A DNA stretch of 64,000 nucleotides from Pyxicephalus adspersus (GCF_032062135.1 NC_092859.1:51222867-51286866); one strand, 5' to 3'. Positions 45,087 to 56,048 are shown, counted from the stretch's first letter. The notes: generated by a model from the sequence alone, not told the origin. A program made the numbers and translations.

Positions 45087-45431
45087 TGGCCAAATCCAGT
45101 AGCTTGTGAGGTGGAAATGTTTTGGGCCAGAGGAGAACTCTTGCTTTCCATGCAGGGATGTCCATGCCAAAAGATTGGTTTCAGTGTTCCACCGGGCACA
45201 TTCTTAAAAATCCAGTCCTAGGGGCATCCAGAGGCTGCTCAGGGGAGGGGCAATGTTACCACTCTATCCGCAGATCATCTGCCCAGCAAGCTGCAGGATC
45301 ACCCGCATCCCTGTAGCCATGCATTTTTCATTGGTCTTGGCATCCCCAGCACAGAAACTGGGGCTGTGCACAGCTGAAGGAGACTCTAGAGTGGGTGCTG
45401 CAGCCAAAAAGCAGACTGTTCAATCCTGTCA
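45087..45431 (+). repeat. Direct repeat, left copy: Gypsy pol 3' end plus LTR part
   Basis: About 345 bp match 49871-50219 (CCAAATCCAGTA, TTTTGGGCCAGAGG, ATGTCCATGCCAAAAGATTG, AATCCAGTCCTAGGGGCATC, GCAATGTTACCACT). The first part is chromodomain coding sequence, so this copy carries pol sequence upstream of the 5' LTR. The LTR proper probably begins at TGTTACCACT (about 45253). A G-run and TTGTAACAGAAGGACCCAGC follow (primer-binding/leader region). Confidence 0.7.
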
Positions 45432-45549
45432 GGGGGGGGGGGGCAACTTGTAACAGAAGGACCCAGCCACAATGACAGTCTTCTGGGAATGGCTCACTAT
45501 TGGATGGACTTACGATCTTTGTACAAGATGTTCAGGGAGGGTATTATAA

Positions 45550-46175
45550 GTGGGAGATATCCAGTCCCTGAGTAGCACTCCAGTCTCTGTACACAGTGCG
45601 CCACCATCATCATTTCCTGCACCTGAGCCAAAGGTACCTTTGCCGGATGGAGGCCAGTTTCGGGCCTTTTTTGCTCATGTTTCCTTTATTTTTCCCTGCA
45701 TGCCTGAACCTTTACTGAGGAATGTACCAAAGTGAGCACAGTAATTTCCTTACTTTATTCCAGCCTATGAAAACTGGAGACCCAGCTCTGTCTGATGTAG
45801 TTTCTCTTTTTGAAAGACTAGCAGAGCTTTATGATGAGCCCCGCTGAGCAGCCACATTTAATTTGTCACTATGCCAACTCCACCAATTTCGCATAGGTCT
45901 GTCTGAATAGCTGGATGAGCTGAAAGATGAACTAGTACGAGTTGGAATACCAGATTTGTTATATGACCTTATCCCACTAGCTACTCAAATTGGCCGGGGG
46001 CTCCGCAAATGTTAGATGGAAAGAGTGGATTTACCTTGTCTCCTGTGGGCTCCCCTTGCTACCTCTGTACCTGTCTTCAAGCCAACCTTTGCCTGTACTG
46101 TGGTGGATCAGGCCACTTCCTTCACAACTGCCCTGTCAGTCCCCTGGGTAAGAATGTGATAAGAATGTGGTAAGA
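45550..46175 (+). pseudogene. Gypsy Gag remnant
   Basis: EPKVPLPDGGQFRAFFAHVS matches the start of frog/fish Gypsy Gag (PKVPLPxxFxGDRxxFRxF). The 3' part has the knuckle CLYCGGSGHFLHNCP (about 46095-46140). Several stops and frameshifts. Confidence 0.7.
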
Positions 46176-46180
46176 ATGAG

Positions 46181-46420
46181 ATGTTCTCACTGCTTTTCCC
46201 AGTCCTGGCTATGTCCTCCACGCATGTGTCACTCCATTTCTCCCTAGAGGGCTCCAACGGAACTGTTGAAGTCCAAGCCATTACTGATTCTGGGGCATGT
46301 ACATGTTTCCTTGATGTCGCCCTTCGTCACAGATCCCTACAAGACCAGGGGATCTGTGCCCCCTTCAGTGTCACCCACCTTACACTCCCCTGCTCCCAGC
46401 ACCAGCTCTGCTAAGGGATC
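46181..46420 (+). pseudogene. Gypsy aspartic protease remnant
   Basis: HVSLHFSLEGSNGTVEVQAI leads into TDSGACTCFLD, the D-S-G active-site loop. Frame lost soon afterwards. Confidence 0.65.
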
Positions 46421-47132
46421 ACCTCCACAGTTCACTTCCTGGTCTAGGTCATCTGACTATCTGACCTATCAGCAATCACCTGCCTATGAGTGCACGGGGG
46501 CTGCAACCTGGCAGTTGCCTGCAGCGCAACACCCTCACCCCTAGAGGCTCTGGTAAAGACCGCGCAGCTGCTTAGACTCTCTAGCCCACTAAGCTGGTGA
46601 CACAAAGGGTCCACCATCCTGCCTTACAGCACCGTGACACCCTTGCTCAAAGACTCCATCTGCCACTGCGCACCAAGGAACTACCTTTCCCTCTGCATTT
46701 CGCTGGTGGTTCCACAATCAGGTCCAGGCTGGTTACCCAGGAATCTTCCCCAATCTGGAAAAATATTTTTCTTGACCATCAAGAATTTTAAACTTTGACA
46801 TCATCTCCTCTCTGCTTTTCCCTGTTATCCAGGGCATACTCTGGTTGCAAGCTCACAATCCAAACATCAATTGGTCCACAGGTCAAGTTAACTTTTCTTC
46901 AGAATACTGCCACCAGTTTTGCTGGTCCAAATCCACTTGTCTACTGTGTGTGGATGTTCAAAAGGAGGATTTGATCATACTTGTGTACCAAAACTATGTG
47001 GACGTATTGGACAAGAAGGAAGCAGATTAACTACCCCCTAATCATATTAATGATTGCCCTATAAAGCTTTTACTAGGGGCCACGATTCCTTTGAGTGCAA
47101 TTATACTCTGTTGAAGCCAGACCTTAACACTC

Positions 47133-47135
47133 TTA
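47133..47135 (+). repeat. TTA target-site duplication, left
   Basis: TTA directly before the MITE; the partner is at 47555-47557. Confidence 0.75.
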
Positions 47136-47554
47136 AGCTACGTACACACTTCCAATTATTATTGTTGTTAAACGAACGACGAACGATCCTGCACGATATC
47201 TGCGAACAATCGTATAGCACCGATCCTGTACATACAGATAACGACACGATCGTTCGTAGATATTGTACACACAATAGATACGATCGTTTGAGCGATACAG
47301 GGAGTGACGTGCACGACAGGAAGTGAACGAACGTTCGTTCATCACGCATGCTCAGACCATGGACGATCAACGAACGATCGTACACACGAACGATGGTCAA
47401 CGATCGTCGTCCAATCCGATCCGCCGGTCGTTCATTTCCAACGACTTTCCTCGTTCGTCGGCGTCGTTGGTTACTTTTTTTACGAACGATTTTTGCCCAA
47501 TCGATCGTTCGTCGTTCATTTTGAACGATAAAAATTGGAAGTGTGTACGCAGCT
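47136..47554. mobile_element. PIF/Harbinger-like MITE, 419 bp
   Basis: Terminal inverted repeats AGCTACGTACACACTTCCAA (left) and AGCTGCGTACACACTTCCAA (right, reverse complement) differ at one site. TTA is duplicated on both sides, the 3-bp TWA duplication typical of PIF/Harbinger. Without the element and one TTA, the flanking RT codons are in one frame, confirming the boundaries. The interior is unusually rich in CGAACGA and CGATCGTT words and keeps stop-poor frames on both strands. No transposase. Confidence 0.85.
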
Positions 47555-48239
47555 TTAGAGAGTACATTGAACAGAATCCTAAGAAGGGGTTTATTTTCCG
47601 GTTTATCTGGTGCTTTATCTTTGTTGAAAAGAAAGACCATACTCTGCGGCTTTGCATTTGATTAAAGCGACCTCAATCAAATCACTATTAAGAATCATTT
47701 GCCTCTACCATTGATTCCAGAACCCATCCAGCAGCTAAAACAAGCCAAAGTATTCACCAAGTTGGATTTGTGTGGAGCACACAACTTTGTGAGAATTCGA
47801 CAGGAAGACAAATGAGAGACGGCGTTTCATACCCACTTTGGCCATTTTGAATATGTGGTGATGCCTTTTGGACTTTGCAATGCCCCTGCTAACATTCCAA
47901 CATTTCATGAATGACATATTCAGGTATTTCCTTGATGTTTTCATGGTCGGTTACCTGAATGACATACTAATCCTTTCTTGAAGAACATCGGGGGCATGTT
48001 AAAAATGTTTTGGATTGCTCTGTACTCATAGACTCTATGCTAAACCTGAGAAATGTGAGTTTGAGAAAGACACTTTTTAGTTTCTCGGTCTGATCATTCC
48101 TACTGAACGAATTTTCATCCTGAATCCTGAAAAGGTTTGTGAGGTTCTTATATGGCCAGCCCCTGTGGACAAGAAAGAGAACTTCTCCGCTTTTGTCTCT
48201 GCTCCAACTAAGCTCACAAGTTCTCACGTTACCTTTTCA

Positions 48240-48560
48240 TGGTCAGAAGAAATGCAAGAGGCTTTTGAAAGACTGAAACAGCTCTTTACCTTGGAGCCCA
48301 TCCTGATTCCTCTCTTCCCTTAACCTCAGGGGTAGATGAATCGGAGATTGCAGTAGGTGCATTTCTATCTCAGTACTTTGGGCTTAAGGCCCTTCCGCAC
48401 CCTGTCTCCTTCTTTACACAGAAACTCAGTCCTGCTGATAGAAAATATATTGGCAACCGTGAATTGTTCACTATTAAAACGGCTTTCAAAGAATGGTGCT
48501 ACCTGTTGGAAGGGTCACTCACCCAGTCCGGGTCCTCACGGACCATAGGAATCTGGGAAT
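48240..48560 (+). pseudogene. Gypsy RNase H remnant
   Basis: FSWSEEMQEAFERLKQLF, then VDESEIAVGAFLSQ, PVSFFTQKLSPADRKY and NRELFTIKTAFKEW: the RNase H domain joined to the RT connection. The first catalytic Asp position is preserved in VDES. Confidence 0.75.
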
Positions 48561-48728
48561 CTGAGTACCTGAGAACAGCTTAACACCTTAGACTTAGACA
48601 GGCTAGCTGTGCCCTTTTCTTTTCAAGATTTGATTTTCATGTAACTTTTCGACCAGGGTCAAAGAACATCAAAACAGATACCTTGTCCCATATGTATCCT
48701 GATAGTCCCTACTGTTCCTGACAAAATT

Positions 48729-49230
48729 TTGTCTACAAAGAATTTCCTGAATGTTCAACCAGACAATGGTGTTCTTCTGACTTATCAGGACATGGTCTAT
48801 GTGCCAAAGGATCTCCAGTTGTCAATCCTCAAATCCTGCCATGACTTTCTGTTGGCCGGGCATTTCGCGGTGTCTAGGATTGTAAGTCCTTCATGTCATC
48901 CTGTCCTTCATGTGCATGCTTCGAGTACCAGGGCCAAACTTTGGGGGCTTCTCCATCCTCATCTTATTCCAACCTGCCCTTGGACTGTGCTGTTTATGGA
49001 CCTAATTGTGGAACTACCTCCATCCAGGGGTATATTTCAATTCTTGAAAGAATTACAAAAATGACACACTTTATCCCTATGAAGGGCACACCTTTTGCAG
49101 TCCCCACTGCTAAAGCTTTTTTGCGGGAGATCATCCGACTCCATGGGGTTCCTGATGAAATTGTATCTGACAGAGGAGTCCAGTTTAATTTTTGCTCTGT
49201 CGACAATTGCAGATCTGGATAGCCTTATCC
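48729..49230 (+). pseudogene. Gypsy integrase remnant
   Basis: HDFLLAGHF gives the zinc-finger histidines. The core has MDLIVELPPSRG, ITKMTHFIPMKGTP, LREIIRLHGVPDEIVSDRGVQF, covering two acids of the DDE triad. Two frames are needed. Confidence 0.8.
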
Positions 49231-49639
49231 TCAGAGTACCCCCCTCAGACCTGGTCAGACTGAAAGGACCAACCAGACTCTGGAATTACATTAGATACTT
49301 TTCCTCAGCATTCCAGGATGACTGGTCTTCCATCCTTCCTATGGCCAAATTTGATTACAATAATACCATTCATTCCATTAATGCTCACTTGCCATTTTTT
49401 GCAAATTCTCAACTGTCCTTCTCAAGCCATGGAACCTGAAGTCCAAGACCGATCTAACTTTAAGTTCAACAATCTGAAGATTCTCCATTCATCCCTGAAC
49501 CAGGCCCAATCTTGTACCAAACTAACTGCAGACAAGAAAAGGATAACATGGCCACATATTAAGATTAGGGATCTGCTTTGGCTTTCTACTGAAAATTTAA
49601 AGCTTTTTTTCTTGTTTTTTTTTTCCGTCCCTCTAAGAA

Positions 49640-50040
49640 GTTGGGCCCTAAGTTTATTGGACCCTTCCAAATTGAGGACATCATTAACCCTGTAGTGGTT
49701 AGGCTCTCTCTACCAGAAACTTTAAGGAACCACCCTGTCTTCCATGTTTCCTACTTGAAACTGGTCACACAGAATCTATTTGGTCTTTGGACCCCTGCTC
49801 CTCCTCCTCCTATCATAGTCATAGCGGATGAATAATTTGTGGTTGGGGTTAATATGGACTTTGGAAGAAGATCTGGCCAAATCCAGTACCTTGTCAAGTG
49901 GAAAGGTTTTGGGCCAGAGGGGAACTCTTGCTTTCCACCCAGGGATGTCCATGCCAAAAGATTGGTTTTAGTGTTCCATCAGGCACATCCTGAAAAATCC
50001 AGTCCTAGGGGCATCCAGGGGCTGCTCTCAAGGGAGTGGC
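49640..50040 (+). pseudogene. Gypsy integrase C-terminus with chromodomain
   Basis: GPKFIGPFQI, LPETLRNHPVFHVSYLK and, after a stop, GQIQYLVKWKGFGPEGNS with the aromatic/WKG core of a chromodomain, then VFHQAHPEK. This places the element among chromoviruses. Confidence 0.8.
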
Positions 50041-50219
50041 AATGTTACCACTTTGCCCGCAGACCATCTGCTCAACAAGCTCCAGCATCATCTGCATCAA
50101 TGTATCTGTGAATTTTCCACTGTTTTGAGATCCCCTGCACAGAAACTGGGTCTGTCGACAGCTAAAGGGGATTCTGGAGTGGGTGCTGCAGCCAATGAGC
50201 AGATTGTTCAATCCTCTCA
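49871..50219 (+). repeat. Direct repeat, right copy (pol end and LTR part)
   Basis: Partner of 45087-45431. LTR-like sequence continues to about 50400, where it meets LINE sequence. Confidence 0.7.
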
Positions 50220-50479
50220 TGTTGGGCCTTTTTCAGCTTTTCCAGTTCCAGGCTCAGGTTGCTATTCCTGTGCATTTCCTGCCTGCCTGGCAGCTGGGAC
50301 TCTGTTTGTATTCTTTTTACCTCAGTTTGACTTCAACTCTGCCTTGTCTGATGTCTGCCCTGACCTTGGCCTGTCACCTCGGCCTGTCAGATAATCCTGC
50401 ACCCATCAATGCTCAACTTTCTTTGGATTTTTTTTTCTTTAAGATTGTCCTTTACAAGTTAGACACCTTCCATGGATAC

Positions 50480-51020
50480 CATAGAGATCTGCCGTGGCTT
50501 TCACTATTGAAGAAACTTTGGAGACATTTAAACATCCTAAATCAGGTGGAGTGCCAGGTCCAGCTGGCTTTCCCAAACTCTATTACAAAAAATTTGCAGA
50601 AATCCTAGCACTTCACCTAGATACTTATTTCTATTTCATTCAAGAGGGTAATGTCCTACTACACGAGCATAGTTCTACTTTTAACAGCATTATTCCCACT
50701 TCCCCCTTGCTTAAGCTATCTATAGGCCAAATTTTGACTTGAAAATCATAACTAAAATTCTTTTGATCGGACTTCTAAGACAATACATTTATCCAAATCA
50801 GGTGGACTTTCTTCCTTTTCATCAAGCCCCAGACCAAACCAGAAGTCAATTATTCTTATCAATTCAAATTGATATTTGGATACACAAAGATAAGCTGCCT
50901 TCAATTTATGTTCAGAAAGTGTTGTGGGACCATTTATTCTGTATCCTATGGGATATGGAGTTTGACCCCCATATTATGCCTACTTTACTCAGCTTTTATG
51001 AAGCTTGCATTTCACTGAAA
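50480..51020 (+). pseudogene. L1-like LINE reverse transcriptase fragment
   Basis: FTIEETLETFKHPKSGGVPG, then GPAGFPKLYYKKF is the L1 pre-RT motif (IxxxLxxLKxxKSPGPDGFP). DLKIITKILL and GLLRQYIYPNQVDFL follow, then VLWDHLFCILWDMEFDP. Degenerate. Confidence 0.7.
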
Positions 51021-51054
51021 TTATAAAAATCCTTGTTAGTAAGTATTATAAGGG

Positions 51055-51370
51055 GGATCAGACAAGATTTTCCTCTCTCCAGTTACATAGTAACCGGAGG
51101 GTCCCTGGATCAACAGTCTCTGTTGTCTTTACTTTAAAATTTTAATCTCCCGTTATATATTGTGCTTCTAGTTAAGCATCCAGCTTTTTCTTTAGGCAAT
51201 ATATACCGTAGTACTTTTTTAAACTACTTTCTGCGGGAGCCAATTCCACATTTTTACAGACCTTATAGTGAAGAATCCCTTCTTTATCCAGAGCTTAAAC
51301 TTCTTCCTCCAGACACAGAGTCCCCCCTTGTCCTTTTTAATAACCTTATCAAATTAGTAGGTAATAATTG
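51055..51370 (+). repeat. Conserved dispersed frog repeat, copy 1
   Basis: CCCTGGATCAACAGTCTCTG, TATTGTGCTTCTAGTTAAGC, ATCCAGCTTTTTCTTTAGGC and AGTGAAGAATCCCTTCTTTA are phrases of a repeat I recall as widespread in frog genomes. A related copy is at 63640-63910. It interrupts the LINE fragment. Confidence 0.6.
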
Positions 51371-51479
51371 AAAAGTGAGTTTTTACATTTTTTTGTTCTG
51401 TTTGTGCTTGTGTTAGCACCCCTGACCTTAGCATTTAGAGCCTTAAGGCATACATTGAGGCTTATTAGAACACAAATGT

Positions 51480-51680
51480 GCATATATGTCACTGCCTAAC
51501 CTAATTGATTATCTATCATCATTCGATTCCTTCTCTGCCCTGCATATCAATAGAGCTAAATCCAGGTATATGTGGACCTTGATAGCTGGTCATTAGCCCC
51601 CCCTCCCCCTTCATGGCTTGGGAAGATTGTCTAAATTAAAATTAATGTCTATCTCTCTGGTGTACGGAAAAGTAAGGAAT
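51480..51680 (+). pseudogene. LINE ORF2 fragment downstream of RT
   Basis: SLPNLIDYLSSFDSFSALHI, then NRAKSRYMW is the L1 motif L-x2-F-x4-L-x-IN-x2-KS. Continues the LINE of 50480-51020. Confidence 0.55.
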
Positions 51681-51689
51681 GTTCAAGTG

Positions 51690-52200
51690 GACACCAGTAA
51701 GAAAAAGATGTGACCTCACGTATATTCATAATGGTATGCGGGCTTGTAAGAAAAGATTTGAGCAAGAACATGCTCATATTTGTGTGTGTCAGCAGGGTGG
51801 CCTATTTAAATTCAGTCTTGAGCCTACTCTTGCTGACTGGACTTCAGCCTTGTATGGACCTGACTTGTGTTCCTGGATCACGTGTGATAACTCACATTGT
51901 ACCCTGACCCTGCTCCATGGATTACTCTCGTTTCCTTTTTTCGACTCTCTCTAACCATTGATGATCTTTGCTTGTGCCTTGACCTGCTTTTCCACCACTC
52001 CTGTACTACACATGCCAACACATTGCCAACCCTTTGCTTGTTTCTTGACCTGCCTCTAATCTGCACTGCTATACCTTATTTACAGGCACTCGTGCCCTCA
52101 CTGTGCTCAGTGCCCCATGTCATTACCATTTGGGGCTCCCATGGCCAGATTGGCAGGAGAAGCCACCGTTATTGTCTAGGACAGCCTAATACATGACACT
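51690..52200 (+). repeat. Possible solo LTR
   Basis: CT-rich sequence with repeated TTGACCTGC-type phrases and no LINE motifs, placed between two LINE segments; composition resembles Gypsy LTRs. Ends not defined. Confidence 0.3.
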
Positions 52201-52349
52201 AGGATGCTATATTTATTTTGCACACTCTTGATCCCTTTTCTGTAGCATTCCCCTGTTTTTTTAGCAGTGAAATTTATTTAAGGAAACAAGGGTCTATGGT
52301 AAATAAATCCACACCTTAGGCTTCCAAACTATTTGGGAGTTCTGAAATT

Positions 52350-53330
52350 GCTACTCTATTATATGGCTGCATAAATCCAATTATCACAGACCATATTCAA
52401 CCTCAGTAGAAATATCTAGAGGCATGTTCTTGCTTCCAGGTTCCATCTTAGGGTTTGATGTGGATTCACTCTTATGCTGGAACAGGAGACATAATTGGAG
52501 AACAATGTGCTCCCTTAATACACCACTCACTCCCATATGGCGCTACCCTGAGTTTGAACCCAGACTATACCCTAACCACTTTCAGAAGTGGTTGAACAAA
52601 GGTTTTTGGAACTTTATAGGGGGTGAGACATTGTGGAGTTGTAATTCCTTATTAAAAAACATGGTATTCTCATAGGAAAATTGTTCCATTAAAGACTAGT
52701 CTGCTTCTTTATTAAAGGAAAACTCAAAGCAGAGTCCCCTGCAGCTTTGAATAGAAATGGCTATGGTCTGAATATCCATACTGTATCAAACCCTGTTCAC
52801 CCCTCCTGGTGTGTTTTCCTATGTGGAACTACAGGAGTTTGGCCTGGGAGGTGGAGGACTAGGAGAATGTCTCAGAGGTTATTCATAAACTTGATATTTT
52901 AGCCTCCACTTTATACTTTGGGGGATGTAACCAGAGATGAACAAATTTTCTTATTTGGTGGACTTGTACTTAGGTATGGAAATTTATCATTAGAATTTAT
53001 AACCTCATCTTCACTGGTATTGTGACAGAGAATCTACTCAAGTCACCTAAGAAAATGGTTTGTTTAACAAATCTGCAAAAACTTGCCCATTCCTAAATAT
53101 TTCTCATGTTTAATTGACTAAATATTGTTAGCAGTTTGCATCACAATAGCTAAATATTGGAAGCCTCAAAACTAGCTTTTGATTATGCCAAATCCAGGGT
53201 AAGTTGGATCATGATTGATGATAAACTCTTCTGCACCCTGAAAAATGATTTGGCTAGTTTTCAAGATGTGAGACCCATGGATTCAATATTTAGCTTGGCT
53301 AATGAACCATCCTCAGTTGGAATCTTTTAT
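52350..53330 (+). pseudogene. LINE ORF2 C-terminal fragment
   Basis: Frames give GCNQR...FLIWWTCTxVWKF (the WW-x-C motif region) and LLKSPKKM, then a basic/aromatic tail with LAFDYAKSR. Degraded. Confidence 0.5.
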
Positions 53331-53419
53331 TTCCCTTCTTTTCCTGTCCCTTCTTGTTGTCTGTGCTTTCTTTTCGTGTCTTTTTCCAATTTACTGCCAC
53401 TATCCATATTTCAAATGAC

Positions 53420-53800
53420 TTAGGTTGGGTCTACACAGACAGTTTCCCCAGCATTTTAACCTGAGGCTTTAAAAGCCCATGTTTGAAATTCAGGCATTTT
53501 TAAAGCTTGCCTTTAAACCACTGGAAAACATCTATGCTGTGTTTTACCACAATTATGTTTTCAAGCATTTAGAAATGCAGATAAACACCCCCATTGAAAT
53601 CAATGAACGTGTTTACCCGTGTTAACCTTGTGTTTTAATTTTGAAACGCTGCAAACAGCATTATCTATAATGCTCAAAAACATGCTTCAAGGGAACACCC
53701 TGGTGTAGACTAGCCCATTGAAATGTATGGGAATTTGAAACATGGGCTTTTAAAGCCTCAGGTTAAACGCCAGGGAAACAGTCCGTGTAGACCTAAGCCT
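53420..53800. mobile_element. MITE with approximately 75-bp inverted repeats
   Basis: The left end (GGTCTACACAGACAGTTTCC, then AACCTGAGGCTTTAAAAGCC, CATGTTTGAAATTC) and the right end are complementary with few mismatches. No coding content. Confidence 0.75.
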
Positions 53801-53994
53801 CAAATATAGGAACTAAATATATGATATTGTCACTTTTTACTCTCCTATCATTTAGGAGTATTGGCCCATCTCATTTGCAGGGACTGTTTACGATATGTTG
53901 GACAGTTTATTTGTTGCCTACCTCTGTGAAGGAAAGCTGGTATTACAGATAGAAATATTTTTTAAGGCAATAAATTTCCTAAAATATTATTGTT

Positions 53995-54060
53995 GACCTG
54001 GGACTTGCGCAGAAGGAGCAGCCAGAAGCCTCCTGGGATACGTGACATAGGTAAGTAAAA
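53995..54060. repeat. Dispersed repeat, copy 3 (short)
   Basis: CAGCCAGAAGCCTCCTGGGA and ACTTGCGCAGAAGGAG resemble parts of the repeat at 28655-28970, probably in opposite orientation. Confidence 0.35.
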
Positions 54061-54192
54061 GTGATAAGTCCCCTTTAAGTGATTAAGAATCTTTATTTCT
54101 TTAGCACTAGTGAGCACTATTTTGTGCAGGAATGTAGACCCAGCCTAGCTTGATAGAGATGTGTCTATATTACCACGGCCTCACAGGATGTG

Positions 54193-54430
54193 GCTTAGAT
54201 CAGCGGTCGCCAACCTTTCGGACCTCACAGGCCACTACATAATTTTAAATCCCACGCTTGGGCAGGGAGCCGTGTGAAATCATGATGCCAGAACCTGCCC
54301 ACTCTCCCATCGCAGGCTCAGACCTGCTTGCTAAACATCCTGGGGGGCCTGTGACTACAGAGGACATGATCAGTGGGGTCAGGGGAAGGACCCTGTTGGG
54401 GAACACCGGTTGGCCACAGCTGGCTTAGGT
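54193..54430. mobile_element. hAT MITE with 8-bp target duplication
   Basis: Element 54201-54422 begins CAGCGGTCGCCAACC; its other end, reverse complemented, reads CAGCTGTGGCCAACC. It is flanked by GCTTAGAT (54193-54200) and GCTTAGGT (54423-54430), an 8-bp duplication with one mismatch, the signature of hAT insertion. No transposase. Confidence 0.8.
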
Positions 54431-54869
54431 GACGCTGGGAAAGTAAAGCAGTGTGCAGGGGAGCTGTGTTTTTTTACTACTAACAGGCAATTTATTTTTT
54501 TAAATGTTTTTTACAGATATTTATAGAACCAAAAATATTTAAATATACTGGAAAATCTATTTTTCATTGCATTCAGTGCTGTAATAAAAAGTAAATGCTG
54601 CCAAGACTAAAGGACTGTGTCCTTTTGTGACACAGAGATAAATAGCAGTATTCAGAGTGCAGCATGGGAACCAAGAATCCAACACTTCTGGAAGCAGAGA
54701 AGTATTCACTTTTTGAGGCATTTCATCATTACAGAGGGTTTTGGAGGTTTTTAGGGCCTTTCCATAGACTTGCGTACAAATACAAAATGTCCTTTAAGGG
54801 CCAGGTGGGCAATCTTAAAATTGGTAATTTTTTGTCAAAATTGTTAGACTTCCTGATAGTCTGGGTGGT

Positions 54870-55105
54870 GGTGATGCACCCTTACTGGGCAAGCCAGCAA
54901 CATCACTGTCCCTTTACTAGCATTCTCCCCTCGTATTGTGTGTTACTTCCGCACCTTCTAAATTGTAAGCTCTTCGGGACAGGGTCCTCTCCTCCTGAGT
55001 CACTGTCTGTATTTGTCATTTGCAACCCCTAATTAATGTACAGCCTTGCATATTATGTTGGCGCTATATAAATCCAGTTTATGAATATTAATCATTATCA
55101 ATAAA
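54870..55105 (+). repeat. Dispersed frog repeat with ATATAAAT tail
   Basis: Contains AATTGTAAGCTCTTCGGGAC, then TGTCATTTGCAACCCC and TGTTGGCGCTATATAAATCC, followed by AT-rich trinucleotides. I recall this tail from many frog loci; it resembles a SINE-like 3' end. An open frame across it (54664-55032) is incidental. Confidence 0.65.
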
Positions 55106-55379
55106 ATAAATGAGGAATTAAAGAAACTAGTGGAACCATTACCATTGACAATATAATCCTAGGGGCTGAGTAGCCCATAGTGTACAAAACCATTTTGTAG
55201 TGTTCTTTTGGCTATATTAGCTTTTTTTGGTAATGCAACCTAGTTCACTGTCCTGACTAAATGTAATTTTACAAATAGGTCCAGACATGACTTAGCACTT
55301 TTATCTGTGTCTCCGCACCCTCTGCCGTTGTTAGGCAAAACCACTGCAACAAACGCTCGCCAACCACACTTCAGCATTT

Positions 55380-55783
55380 GTTTCCACGGTATTACGTAAC
55401 CTAACCTGTTTATCTAGGCGTCTAGTACACGGACGCTATGCGCTCGGAAATGTATGTATTTATGATTGGCTGATGCAGAGAGTTACGCCTTAGCGCCAGG
55501 AAGTGTGTCTCTGGGGGATACAAGCCCTTTCCGCCTCTCCCATTTTCTAGTAGACCAAGTTCCCTATCGCATCTGGTAAATAATACACAGAAGGATTTCA
55601 GGACATGGTGGTTAGCTGATGTTTTAGCTCTAGTATTTTACCTTTCCCATGTTACGTTAAACCCCTTCTTTATCGCTGCTAGGATTAGGTGACGCAGTTG
55701 TGTGAGAGGAGGAGCAGTGTGGCCGGCAGATAGTCGGGAAGCTGAGGCCTGGTCTGTGGAGTTCGTGCACGTTCTTGGTCACG
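55380..55783 (+). promoter_or_regulatory. SKP1: SKP1 promoter region
   Basis: CpG content rises. It contains an inverted CCAAT box (GATTGGCTGA, 55464-55473) and an ETS site (CCAGGAAGTG, 55497-55506), a common pair in housekeeping promoters. No TATA box at a fixed distance. Confidence 0.6.
55690..55783 (+). other. SKP1: Putative noncoding exon 1 of SKP1
   Basis: SKP1 coding begins right at an acceptor site at 58742, so the 5' UTR must lie upstream. GTAAAT at 55784 is a usable donor after GTTCTTGGTCACG. An alternative donor is at about 55576 (CTGGTAAAT). The start is a guess. Confidence 0.35.
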
Positions 55784-56048
55784 GTAAATATGTGGCTTTA
55801 CTGTAGGTCTGTTGGGTTACTTTTGATAATGACCTGGTATATACTACGAGTGTGCCTGTCACCGTACTGCCTAATGTTTTAGTGAGGCCTTATACAATTA
55901 TGGGGTCATTAGGGCCTGTTCAACGGGTTCTTGTGTTATGGTGATAATTACTGCTGTGAGGGTGGGAATACCGATAATGTTTTCATTATCGGCTGCCTAG
56001 TACAGGGTGTAAATACATTGGTGACATGTTAAGTGACACCTGAAAGGA

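Larger units (their letters stand above)
47040..48060 (+). pseudogene. Gypsy reverse transcriptase remnant, split by a MITE
   Basis: The N-terminal part (GATIPLSAI-like, up to 47135) and the continuation from 47558 (REYIEQNPKKGF) flank the MITE. Next come [38 protein letters not shown] and [11 protein letters not shown]. The catalytic box is degraded (YLNDILI). Stops at several points. Confidence 0.8.
45087..50400 (+). mobile_element. Chromodomain Gypsy retrotransposon (chromovirus type), degenerate
   Basis: Nearly full-length order of an ordinary Gypsy element: leader, Gag with CCHC knuckle, protease, RT, RNase H, integrase, chromodomain, LTR. All frames are broken by stops and shifts. A MITE is inserted in RT (47136-47554). 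The extra pol end before the 5' LTR suggests a tandem or recombined arrangement. LINE fragments flank both sides. Confidence 0.8.

Noticed and set aside
47101..47661. Long frames of 179, 112 and 86 codons on both strands
   Set aside because: They cross the MITE boundaries and arise from its repeated stop-poor CGAACGA words; no family resemblance.
54664..55032. 122-codon frame upstream of SKP1
   Set aside because: It runs through a dispersed repeat tail and resembles no protein family.
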